The notes beneath the pieces are model-generated. The model saw only the letters and a program-made list of their open reading frames with translations. It made no database searches and was not told where the DNA came from. A program made the translations under genes and the position numbers. A stretch of 16,884 nucleotides of DNA. It comes from a bacterium (GTDB taxonomy: Bacteria; Actinomycetota; Thermoleophilia; Solirubrobacterales; 70-9). Shown piece by piece: positions 1 to 8,063 of the stretch (position 1 is its first letter; the number at the start of each line of letters is the position of its first letter). Location of the stretch: NCBI GenBank assembly GCA_002919115.1, contig PKER01000344.1:1-16884 (forward strand). The letters run 5' to 3'.

Positions 1-317
1 TGGCCCTGGCCCGCGAGCGCCCGCTCGATCGCGTCCTCCGGCACGCCGCGCTCCGCGAGCGCCGCCCGGATGCGCTCCGGCCCCCACCCGCGCAGCTCGC
101 GCTTGTCCTCCGCGAAGCGCTCGGCGAAGCGCTCGTCGTCCAGCTCGCCGATCTCGACGAGCCGGGCGATCGTGCCCTCGACGTGCTCGGGGTCGAAGCC
201 GCGCGCCTCGAGCAAGGCGCGCATCTCGGCGAGCGTGCGCTCCTTGCGGGCGAGGGCCCGCACGGCGGCCTCGAACGCCCGCGCAGCCTCGTCCCCGCGC
301 GGGCGCTCGTCGTCCAC
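1..317 (-). CDS. recX: RecX regulatory protein, N-terminal part (gene runs off the left edge)
   Basis: RecX binds RecA filaments and modulates recombination and the SOS response in the cytoplasm. The 105 visible residues start at a GTG 15 bases after the recA stop. They show the tandem three-helix RecX repeats: RTLAEMRALLEARGF at about residues 27-41, IARLVEIGELDDERFAERF at about 50-68, and then RGWGPERIRAALAERGVPED at about 76-95. The start is set by the upstream recA stop, which is in the same frame; GTG at 317 is the first usable start after it. The gene directly follows recA, which is the usual arrangement and implies co-transcription. The C-terminal part lies outside the window, so total length is unknown. 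Identity is secure from both the motifs and the position; the exact start is less certain because no strong Shine-Dalgarno sequence is visible. Confidence 0.88.
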   Translation of the reverse strand, partial: MDDERPRGDEAARAFEAAVRALARKERTLAEMRALLEARGFDPEHVEGTIARLVEIGELDDERFAERFAEDKRELRGWGPERIRAALAERGVPEDAIERALAGQG

Positions 318-332
318 GGCCAGCCGCTTGCG

Positions 333-1466
333 CTAAGCCGCCTTGCGCTCGGGCTCGGCCGCCGCCTCCTCGGCGCCGGCCTCGGCCTCAGCCGCAGCGT
401 CCTCGGCGCCTCCCTCGACCACCGAGATCGGCCGCGGGGCGCGCTCGATGCCGAGCTTGCTGAGGATCTTGCCCTCGATCTCCGCCGCGAGCTGCGGGTT
501 CTCGGCCAGGTACGCCTTGGTGTTGTTGCGGCCCTGCCCCAGGCGCAGCTCGCCGTAGGAGAAGAACGAGCCCGACTTGGTGATCAGGTCGTGCTCCAGG
601 GCCAAGTCGAGCAGGCAGCCCTCGTGCGAGATGCCGCGGCCGTACTCGATGTCGAACTCGGCCTGCTTGAACGGCGGCGCGACCTTGTTCTTGACGACCT
701 TGACGCGGCAGCGGTTGCCGACGGCCTCGGTGCCGTCCTTGAGGGTCTCGATCCTGCGGATGTCGAGGCGCTGCGAGGCGTAGAACTTGAGCGCCCGGCC
801 GCCCGGCTGGGTCTCCGGCGAGCCGAAGCTGACGCCGATCTTCTCGCGGATCTGGTTGGTGAACAGGCAGACCGTCTTCGCGCGGTTCAGGTTGGCCGCG
901 AGCTTGCGCAGGGCCTGCGACATGAGGCGCGCCTGCAGGCCGACCTGGGTCTCCCCCATCTGGCCCTCGAGTTCGACCCGCGGCGTGAGCGCGGCGACCG
1001 AGTCGACCGCCACCACGTCCACCGCGCCCGAGCGCACGAGCACGTCGACGATCTCGAGCGCCTGCTCGCCGTAGTCGGGCTGGGAGACGAGCAGCTCGTC
1101 GGTGTTGACGCCGATCTGCTTCGCGTACACGGGGTCGATCGCGTGCTCCGCGTCGACGAACGCGCACACGCCGCCCCGCGCCTGGGCCTCGGCGATCACG
1201 TGGTAGACGAGCGTCGTCTTGCCCGAGGACTCCGGGCCGAAGATCTCGATGATCCGGCCGCGCGGGACGCCACCCACGCCGAGCGCCAGGTCCAGCGAGA
1301 GCGCCCCCGTGGGGATCGCCTCCACCTCGAGCGCGCTGTTGTCGCCGAGGCGCATCACGGCGCCCGCGCCGAACTGCCGCTCGATCTGTGTCACGGCCGC
1401 GTCGAGCGCGGCCTGGCGCGCCTGGGCCTCCTTCTCGGCTGCCTTGGCGGTCTTCGCTTCTGCCAT
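333..1466 (-). CDS. recA: Recombinase RecA
   Basis: RecA is the ATP-dependent strand-exchange protein and the co-protease that triggers LexA cleavage. The 377-residue product has the Walker A motif GPESSGKT at 77-84, Walker B VVAVDSVAAL, the L1 loop region LEGQMGETQVGLQARLMSQA, and the L2 region beginning FTNQIREKIG and continuing GSPETQPGG. The C-terminal tail is rich in Glu and Ala and ends in Lys-Ala-Ala. There is no intein interrupting the core, unlike some mycobacterial recA genes. I chose ATG 1466 because a GAGGTG Shine-Dalgarno sits nine bases upstream. A second ATG at 1475 overlaps the thpR stop as TGATG and is possible (380 residues). The gene lies between thpR and recX in one run. 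A LexA-like palindrome about 100 bases upstream suggests SOS control. Function is certain; only the start is open. Confidence 0.97.
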   Translation of the reverse strand: MAEAKTAKAAEKEAQARQAALDAAVTQIERQFGAGAVMRLGDNSALEVEAIPTGALSLDLALGVGGVPRGRIIEIFGPESSGKTTLVYHVIAEAQARGGVCAFVDAEHAIDPVYAKQIGVNTDELLVSQPDYGEQALEIVDVLVRSGAVDVVAVDSVAALTPRVELEGQMGETQVGLQARLMSQALRKLAANLNRAKTVCLFTNQIREKIGVSFGSPETQPGGRALKFYASQRLDIRRIETLKDGTEAVGNRCRVKVVKNKVAPPFKQAEFDIEYGRGISHEGCLLDLALEHDLITKSGSFFSYGELRLGQGRNNTKAYLAENPQLAAEIEGKILSKLGIERAPRPISVVEGGAEDAAAEAEAGAEEAAAEPERKAA

Positions 1467-1474
1467 GTTCTTCA

Positions 1475-2062
1475 TCACCTCGGTAAGTCGCAGGTGGCCA
1501 GGGGGATGTATTCCGCGCCCGTGGGCCGCAGGATCGAACGGTAGAGAGCCATGCGGACGGAATCGAACGTACGTACGAGCCCGTCCGGGAGCTCCGGGAC
1601 CTCGATCCTGACCCGCTGCGGGCGGCGCTTGCCGCGCTCGCCGCGGACCTTGGCGAGCGTCAGGTGCGGCCAGTACGGGCGCTGCTCCGGCTCGTACAGC
1701 CCGCGCGCGCCGAGCGCGGCGCTGAGCTCGGCCTGCAGCTCGATCGCCGCCGGCGAGGAGAGCTCGACGGCGAAGAACCGCGGCCGCGACGGCGGCTTGG
1801 CGGCGAGCCGCGGCGCCGGCGCGAGCGGGACCGGACGCGGCCCGAGCGCGTCCAGCACCGCCTCGATCTCCGGGATCCGCCGTTCGGGCACCGATCCCAG
1901 AAAGCACAGCGTCACGTGCAGCGACCCGCGCGGCAAGAGGCGGATCGCCGGGTCGGCGAGCGCCGCGGCGGCCCAGTCGGCGAGCTCGTCGCGCACCTCC
2001 GCCGCGACGTCGAGCGCGACGAAGAGACGCGCGTGCGGCTCACGTTCGGCATCACGGCCCAC
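1475..2062 (-). CDS. thpR: RNA 2',3'-cyclic phosphodiesterase / 2'-5' RNA ligase family (ThpR/LigT)
   Basis: Members of this 2H phosphoesterase family open 2',3'-cyclic phosphates on RNA and can reversibly join tRNA halves through a 2'-5' bond. The 195-residue product has both signature HxTx motifs, HVTL at about 49-52 and HLTL at about 133-136, spaced as in the family, plus the opening RLFVALDV and a C-terminal YRSIL segment. The GTG at 2062 was chosen because it gives a normal family length and sits seven bases after a TAATCT hexamer. The reading frame continues far upstream but only into low-complexity intergenic sequence. The stop overlaps the alternative recA ATG at 1475 (TGATG), and thpR is probably the first gene of thpR-recA-recX. 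Grouping of cinA, ligT and recA is known in Deinococcus. The physiological substrate is unknown. Confidence 0.9.
   Translation of the reverse strand: MGRDAEREPHARLFVALDVAAEVRDELADWAAAALADPAIRLLPRGSLHVTLCFLGSVPERRIPEIEAVLDALGPRPVPLAPAPRLAAKPPSRPRFFAVELSSPAAIELQAELSAALGARGLYEPEQRPYWPHLTLAKVRGERGKRRPQRVRIEVPELPDGLVRTFDSVRMALYRSILRPTGAEYIPLATCDLPR
1563..1578. promoter_or_regulatory. Candidate LexA (SOS) box upstream of recA
   Basis: The site reads TCGAAC-GTAC-GTACGA. It is a 16-base palindrome with a single mismatched pair and differs at one base (1575) from the Gram-positive/actinobacterial LexA consensus form TCGAACNNNNGTTCGA. It lies inside the 3' coding end of thpR, 96 bases before the recA ATG at 1466. 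A TANNNT hexamer (TACCGT, minus strand, 1543-1538) follows it 19 bases downstream and could be the -10 element of a recA-proximal promoter that LexA would block; the matching -35 is weak. The sequence also encodes thpR residues, so chance is possible. This is an inference from motif and position only. Confidence 0.5.
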
Positions 2063-2069
2063 CCCTGCG

Positions 2070-2075
2070 AGATTA
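2070..2075 (-). promoter_or_regulatory. Candidate -10 element for leaderless thpR-recA-recX transcript
   Basis: On the minus strand the hexamer TAATCT is followed by exactly seven bases and then the thpR GTG at 2062. A -10 element at this distance would place transcription start on or next to the start codon, giving a leaderless mRNA, which is common in actinobacteria. No convincing Shine-Dalgarno precedes the GTG, which fits. No clear -35 hexamer was found. TAATCT is conspicuous in sequence this GC-rich. Confidence 0.45.
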
Positions 2076-2194
2076 GGCGCCGCGGATGCGCCAAACGCGC
2101 GCGCTTCGTTGCAGGTTTGAGGCGGGCGTGTGGCGGGTGTGTGCAGCGCGCGCGCCGGCGCCGGGCGCGCGGCGCCCCGGTTCGGCGCCGACCT

Positions 2195-2310
2195 CGCGGT
2201 TTTGTCGGTTGATCCAACGCAAACTGCGAGCTCGCATCGGCGGCCCGCACGACCGCGCAGTTGTGCTCCTTGATCCGACGAAACCGCGATCTCGCGAGGG
2301 CCGCCCTCGC
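2195..2310. repeat. Two tandem copies of a ~60-bp unit with a TTGATCC core
   Basis: Unit 1 (about 2195-2248) and unit 2 (about 2256-2310) share the order CGC[G/A]GTT, then TTGATCC (2209-2215 and 2270-2276, 61 bases apart), then a near match of about 20 bases ending in CTCGC, then a GGC-rich end. Each unit is itself an imperfect palindrome centred on TTGATCC, since CGCGGTTT on the left resembles the inverse of AAACTGCG or AAACCGCG on the right. The repeats differ by scattered substitutions and a one-base indel, so they are diverged. They could be a small dispersed repeat (REP-like), regulator binding sites, or a remnant of insertion. Only two copies are visible here. Confidence 0.65.
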
Positions 2311-2317
2311 GAGATCG
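2287..2317. repeat. Perfect 14-bp inverted repeat (hairpin) with 3-base loop
   Basis: The left arm CGATCTCGCGAGGG (2287-2300) and the right arm CCCTCGCGAGATCG (2304-2317) are exact reverse complements around CCG. The left arm is the end of the second tandem repeat unit. There is no T-run on either side, so this is not a normal intrinsic terminator for either strand. It sits between the divergent thpR and csp promoters, where it could act as an operator, an RNA hairpin in a leader, or the end of a small repeat element. Confidence 0.7.
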
Positions 2318-2340
2318 ACCTTTCGAAGCCCCCGAACTGC

Positions 2341-2456
2341 TACGGTCAGTCGTGCCGCTGACGGAGGCAAAGAGCCCCGGCCCGGAAGCCGGGCGCCCCT
2401 TGACCGGGTCGCCGGGCGAAACGGCAGCGTATGCAGACCAGTACAGGAGGGCTCTT
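2341..2456 (+). promoter_or_regulatory. Possible csp promoter and long 5' leader
   Basis: TACGGT at 2341-2346 fits the TANNNT -10 form and would give a leader of roughly 100 bases. Long structured leaders are typical of cold-shock mRNAs. Within it, GCCCGG and CCGGGC (2380-2385 and 2389-2394) form a 6-bp hairpin with loop AAG. A TTGACC hexamer at 2400-2405 looks like a -35 but has no good -10 at a normal distance. A strong Shine-Dalgarno AGGAGG (2445-2450) ends six bases before the csp ATG. The promoter assignment is tentative; the ribosome binding site is clear. Confidence 0.35.
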
Positions 2457-2654
2457 ATGCCTACCGGAACAGTGAAGTGGTTCAACACCGAGAAGGGCTA
2501 CGGGTTCATCGCCCCCGACGAGGGCGATCGCGACCTCTTCGTCCACCAGACCGGTGTCGACCCCTCGAACTCGATCAAGGAGGGTGACCAGGTCACCTAC
2601 GAGACCGAGTCGAGCCCGAAGGGCCCGCGCGCGATCCACGTTCGCGTCGCCTAG
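2457..2654 (+). CDS. Cold-shock domain protein (CspA family)
   Basis: This small single-domain protein binds single-stranded RNA or DNA and is expected to act as an RNA chaperone in the cytoplasm. The 65 residues match the family's usual length. GTVKWFN opens the domain, KGYGFI (13-18) is RNP1 and DLFVHQT (26-32) is RNP2. ATG at 2457 is fixed by the AGGAGG six bases upstream, one of the clearest ribosome binding sites in the window. It is transcribed on its own: thpR lies divergently on the left, cinA convergently on the right, and a hairpin terminator follows the stop. It lies between cinA and thpR, genes that are adjacent in some other bacteria. Whether it responds to cold or is constitutive cannot be told from sequence. 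Confidence 0.96.
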   Translation: MPTGTVKWFNTEKGYGFIAPDEGDRDLFVHQTGVDPSNSIKEGDQVTYETESSPKGPRAIHVRVA

Positions 2655-2669
2655 GGACCACTTCATCAG

Positions 2670-2706
2670 CGACGAGCTTCAGGGCGCCTCCGGGCGCCCT
2701 TCGTCG
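2670..2706 (+). terminator. Hairpin terminator after csp, possibly shared with convergent cinA
   Basis: AGGGCGCC (2681-2688) and GGCGCCCT (2693-2700) form a perfect 8-bp stem with loop TCCG. An outer stem, CGACGA (2670-2675) with TCGTCG (2701-2706), continues it past a five-base bulge. A short T-containing tail (CGTTTC) follows on the plus strand. It lies in the 54-base gap between the convergent csp and cinA stops and may stop transcription from both sides, although the tail is weak on the minus strand. Confidence 0.65.
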
Positions 2707-2708
2707 TT

Positions 2709-4007
2709 TCAGGGGCCGTCGCTGCCGGCCTCGCCGCGCAGCACCCGGCGCAGCATGTGCATCGCGATCAAGGTCGCGCGCTCGCGCACGTCGGCGCGGC
2801 TGCCGGGGATGACCGGGTCGCGCTCGAGCTTCGCGCCGTCCCGCGTCTTCACGCACATGCACACGTAGCCGACCGGCTTCTCCTCGGTGCCCCCGCCGGG
2901 CCCCGCGATCCCGGTGATCCCGACGCCGACGTCCGCCCCGAAACGCTCCAGCGCTCCGTCCGCCATCGCCTCGGCGACCTCGCGGGAGACCGCCCCGCGC
3001 GCCTCGATGAGCTCGGCCGGGACGCCCAGCAGGTCGATCTTGGCCTCGTTGGAGTACGCGACCACGCCGCCCGCCACGTACGCCGACGAGCCCGGCCGGT
3101 CGGTGAGCCGGGCCGCGAGCCCGCCGCCCGTGCACGACTCCGCGAGCGCGATCGTCTTGCCCGCGAGCATCTCGGCGACCTGCTCGTCGACCGTCGACCC
3201 GTCGCGGGAGAACAGCCGCGGCCCGTGGCGCCGGGCGATCCCCTCGACGAGCGCCTCACGCTCGGCCTCGGCGCCCGGCCGGTGCCGGATCTCGACCTCG
3301 AGCTCCCCGCGCCGCAGGCAGGTCGTGATCTCGAGCCGCCCCAGATCCACGCCCTCGGCCTCGATCTCGCGCAGCGTCTTCGCGATCTCCGACTCGGGGA
3401 CGCCGAACAGGCGCAGGACGCGGTACTCGTACGGCTCGGCGCGGTCGAGCACCTCCCGCAGCGCCGGCGCCTCGAGCGCCGCCGGCCACATCGCCTGCAG
3501 CTCGCGCGGCGGGCCGGGCAGGACGAGCACGGTGGGCCCGCCCTCCTTCGGCACGACCAGCCCCGGCGCGGTGCCGACGGGGTCGAGCGGCGTCGCCCCG
3601 CGGGGGACGAGCGCCTGCTTGCGGGTCCCGGCGCGCATCGCCTCCGGGTCGCGCCGTAGGTGGTGGGAGAAGCCCTGGACGATCTCGGTGATCCGCCGCT
3701 CGAGCCGCTCGTCGAGGACGAGCTCGCGGCCCGCGAAGCGCGCGACGATCTCCGCGGTGAGGTCGTCCGCGGTCGGCCCGAGCCCGCCGGAGGTCACGAT
3801 CAGGTCGACGCCCTCGTCCTCCAGGAAGCGCAGCACGGCCTCCATGTCCTGCGGGCGGTCGCCCACGCACGTGATGTGCGCGACCTCGACGCCCAGCTCG
3901 CCCAGCTGCTCCGACAGCCAGGGGCCGTTGCGGTCGGAGATCGTGCCGGTGAGGACCTCGGTGCCGGTGACGACGATCCCGGCACGGACCGGGGCGCTCA
4001 CGGGCAC
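2709..4007 (-). CDS. cinA: CinA family protein: MoaB-like domain plus nicotinamide-nucleotide amidase
   Basis: CinA proteins carry an N-terminal MoaB/MogA-like domain with ADP-ribose pyrophosphatase-type activity and a C-terminal PncC domain that deamidates NMN in pyridine nucleotide recycling. The 432 residues are full length. The N-terminal domain shows TGTEVLTGTISDRN (14-27) and TSGGLGPTADDLTAEIV (72-88). The C-terminal domain shows ALAESCTGGGLAARL, GGVVAYSNEAK and GITGIAGPGGGTEEKPVG. The start could be GTG 4007 or GTG 4001; the second overlaps the upstream gene's stop as GTGA, so translation is probably coupled to the RodZ-like gene. In other bacteria cinA is often next to recA; here csp and thpR lie between them. 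A link to DNA uptake, suggested by the name, is not shown by sequence. Confidence 0.95.
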   Translation of the reverse strand: MPVSAPVRAGIVVTGTEVLTGTISDRNGPWLSEQLGELGVEVAHITCVGDRPQDMEAVLRFLEDEGVDLIVTSGGLGPTADDLTAEIVARFAGRELVLDERLERRITEIVQGFSHHLRRDPEAMRAGTRKQALVPRGATPLDPVGTAPGLVVPKEGGPTVLVLPGPPRELQAMWPAALEAPALREVLDRAEPYEYRVLRLFGVPESEIAKTLREIEAEGVDLGRLEITTCLRRGELEVEIRHRPGAEAEREALVEGIARRHGPRLFSRDGSTVDEQVAEMLAGKTIALAESCTGGGLAARLTDRPGSSAYVAGGVVAYSNEAKIDLLGVPAELIEARGAVSREVAEAMADGALERFGADVGVGITGIAGPGGGTEEKPVGYVCMCVKTRDGAKLERDPVIPGSRADVRERATLIAMHMLRRVLRGEAGSDGP

Positions 4008-4795
4008 CCCGCCCGTTGGCGCGACGGATAGGCCGCAGGCCGCGCCCCGCGGCTGGTGACGATGTAGCGCGCGGGCTCCCGCGAGGCCACCTTGACGCGC
4101 TCGCCGTCCACCTGCAAAAGCAGCGTGCCGCCGGACATCACGTCGAGCCGGAACTCCTTGCCGGTGAACGGCCCCTCGCGGCTGCCCGAGCGCACCGTCT
4201 GCGCGACGATCAGCGCCTGCTTCTGCCCCTTGACGAGGCAGAGCTCGACGTCCTCGCGGGCCTCGAGCGCGAGCTCGAAGCGGCGCGTCCCGCCGCGCGG
4301 CTTGCGCTTCTTCTCCGAGCCGCCGCCGGAGCCCACGACCTCGACGGAGCCGGAGGGCTTCTCCTCCTCGCCCCCCGCGATCAGGTCGCGGAACAGGATC
4401 CCCGCGACCGAGACGAGCGCGATCACCGCCACGATCGCGAGCGGCGCGAAGCGGTTCGGGGGCCCGGAGCCCGGGCGCCGCTGCGCCTCCAGGACGCGGT
4501 CGCCGATCGGGTAGGCCCGCTCGGAGTCGGGCAGGCGCGACTCGACCTGCCGGCGGAACTCGTCGACGAGCTCCTCGGCGTCGAGCCCGAGCTCGGCAGC
4601 GTAGGTGCGCAGGAAGCCCTTCGCGTACGCCGGGCTGGGGATCAGGTCCCAGGCCTCCTCCTCCAGCGCGCGCAGGTAACGGCTGCGGATCTTCGTCCGC
4701 TCCTCGAGGGCGCGGATGTCGAGGCCCAGCTCCTCGCGCGCGCGGGTAAGCTCGGCACCGATCGCCAGGCCAGGGAGGTTTCCGGCTCTGCTCAC
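3998..4795 (-). CDS. RodZ-like membrane protein: N-terminal HTH, one TM segment, C-terminal DUF4115-like domain
   Basis: The 265-residue product has an Xre-type helix-turn-helix at about residues 12-72 (IGAELTRAREELGLDIRALE, then IPSPAYAKGFLRTYA), as in RodZ. A charged linker follows, then one membrane segment at about 117-136 (FAPLAIVAVIALVSVAGILF). A Gly/Lys-rich stretch leads to a C-terminal beta-rich region resembling DUF4115 (FTGKEFRLDVMSGGTLLLQV). RodZ helps organise MreB and cell elongation in rods; whether this organism is a rod is unknown, and HTH proteins of this type also occur without MreB. I chose GTG 4795; GTG 4825 would add ten residues. It follows ftsK by 49 bases and overlaps the cinA start by four bases, consistent with an ftsK-HTH-cinA operon. 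The family call is firm; the cellular role is inferred. Confidence 0.85.
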   Translation of the reverse strand: MSRAGNLPGLAIGAELTRAREELGLDIRALEERTKIRSRYLRALEEEAWDLIPSPAYAKGFLRTYAAELGLDAEELVDEFRRQVESRLPDSERAYPIGDRVLEAQRRPGSGPPNRFAPLAIVAVIALVSVAGILFRDLIAGGEEEKPSGSVEVVGSGGGSEKKRKPRGGTRRFELALEAREDVELCLVKGQKQALIVAQTVRSGSREGPFTGKEFRLDVMSGGTLLLQVDGERVKVASREPARYIVTSRGARPAAYPSRQRAGCP

Positions 4796-4844
4796 GCCCC
4801 CATCTTGGCGACTCCGGCGCCGCACGTCCGTCCGCGCCCCCGCG

Positions 4845-7301
<2,457 letters not shown>

Positions 7302-7351
7302 TTACGGCCCATCCCTTCGACGCGGCCGCCCCCTACCCTTTTCGGCGGAAG
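7302..7351. promoter_or_regulatory. Divergent promoter region between ftsK and the response regulator
   Basis: Only 50 bases separate the two divergent start codons, so the two promoters must overlap or lie inside the opposite gene. On the plus strand TACCCT (7334-7339) fits a TANNNT -10 and lies 12 bases before the regulator ATG, implying a very short leader. GGCGGAAG directly before the ATG could serve as a poor Shine-Dalgarno. No clear -35 or ftsK-side -10 was recognised. Confidence 0.35.
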
Positions 7352-8059
7352 ATGCTCTCCGCGCAATCTGCCACCGGGCGCGTCCTCGTCGTCGAGGACG
7401 ACGCTGAGATCGCGGACGTTCTGCGGCGCACCCTGCGCCAGGAGGGGCACGAGGTCCGCATCGCCGCCGATGGCGAAGAGGCCCTCGCCGCCGCCGCCGA
7501 GTTCGTCCCGGATCTCGTCATCCTCGACCTCGGGCTGCCGAAGCTCGACGGCGTCGAGGTCCTGCGCCGCCTGCGCGCCGAAAGCGACGTGCCCGTCCTG
7601 ATCCTCACCGCCCGCTCCGAGCTCTCCGACCGCGTCGAGGGCCTCGACACGGGCGCCGACGACTACATCGTCAAGCCGTTCGAGCGCCAGGAGCTGCTCG
7701 CGCGCCTGCGCGCCCTGCTGCGCCGCCGGCCGCCGCGCGGCAGCGCCGCGCTCGTGGTCGGTGACCTGCGCCTCAACCCCGACACCCGCGAGGTCTTCCG
7801 CGGCGACCGCGAGATCGAGCTCACCAACCGCGAGTTCGAGCTGCTCGAGTACCTGATGCGCAACGAGCGGATCGTGGTCTCGCGCGAGCGCCTGCTGGAG
7901 GAGGTCTGGGGATACGACCCCCTCGCGATGACGAACACGATCGACGTCTTCGTCTCCAACCTGCGGCGCAAGCTCGAGGAGGGCGGCGAGCCGCGCCTTT
8001 TGCACACCAAGCGCGGCGCCGGCTACGTCCTGCGCGCCGCCAAGGACAAGGAGGACTGA
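7352..8059 (+). CDS. OmpR/PhoB-family response regulator
   Basis: This is a cytoplasmic transcription factor activated by phosphorylation. The 235 residues contain a receiver domain (about 11-122) with the acidic cluster E15 D16 D17, phosphoacceptor D59 in LVILDLGLP, T86 in LILTARS, Y105 and K108 in YIVKPF. A winged-helix DNA-binding domain follows (about 138-232), with LTNREFELLEYL, VSRERLLEEVWG, TNTIDVFVSNLRRKL and RGAGYVL. All key residues are present. ATG 7352 gives the expected short N-terminus before VLVVEDD; the frame extends a further 24 codons upstream without family similarity. The partner kinase starts four bases after the stop. Similarity in layout to MprAB/MtrAB-type systems is noted, but targets cannot be named from sequence. 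Confidence 0.95.
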   Translation: MLSAQSATGRVLVVEDDAEIADVLRRTLRQEGHEVRIAADGEEALAAAAEFVPDLVILDLGLPKLDGVEVLRRLRAESDVPVLILTARSELSDRVEGLDTGADDYIVKPFERQELLARLRALLRRRPPRGSAALVVGDLRLNPDTREVFRGDREIELTNREFELLEYLMRNERIVVSRERLLEEVWGYDPLAMTNTIDVFVSNLRRKLEEGGEPRLLHTKRGAGYVLRAAKDKED

Positions 8060-8063
8060 GCCC

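Larger units (their letters stand above)
2063..2456. other. Divergent intergenic region between thpR and csp
   Basis: This 394-base gap separates the outward-facing thpR and csp genes. From left to right it holds the thpR promoter candidate (2070-2075), a low-complexity GC stretch (about 2140-2190) with runs of GCGCGCCGG-like sequence, two tandem copies of a roughly 60-base unit (2195-2310), a perfect 14-bp hairpin (2287-2317), a possible csp promoter hexamer TACGGT (2341-2346), a small hairpin GCCCGG/CCGGGC (2380-2394), and the csp ribosome binding site. Open frames cross it on both strands, but none has a recognisable protein, a good start or a ribosome binding site, so I see no gene here. 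Confidence 0.6.

Noticed and set aside
333..1466. Intein in recA, as in some mycobacteria
   Set aside because: The RecA core runs without interruption and has normal motif spacing.
183..1544. Plus-strand open frame of about 450 codons opposite recA
   Set aside because: It is a mirror of recA codons with no start signal or motif; recA is unambiguous on the other strand.
2195..2310. CRISPR-like array
   Set aside because: There are only two diverged units, without uniform repeats, unique spacers or cas genes nearby.
2086..2587. Small open frames in the thpR-csp intergenic region
   Set aside because: They are Arg-rich, run through the repeat and hairpin, lack ribosome binding sites, and one overlaps csp in another frame.
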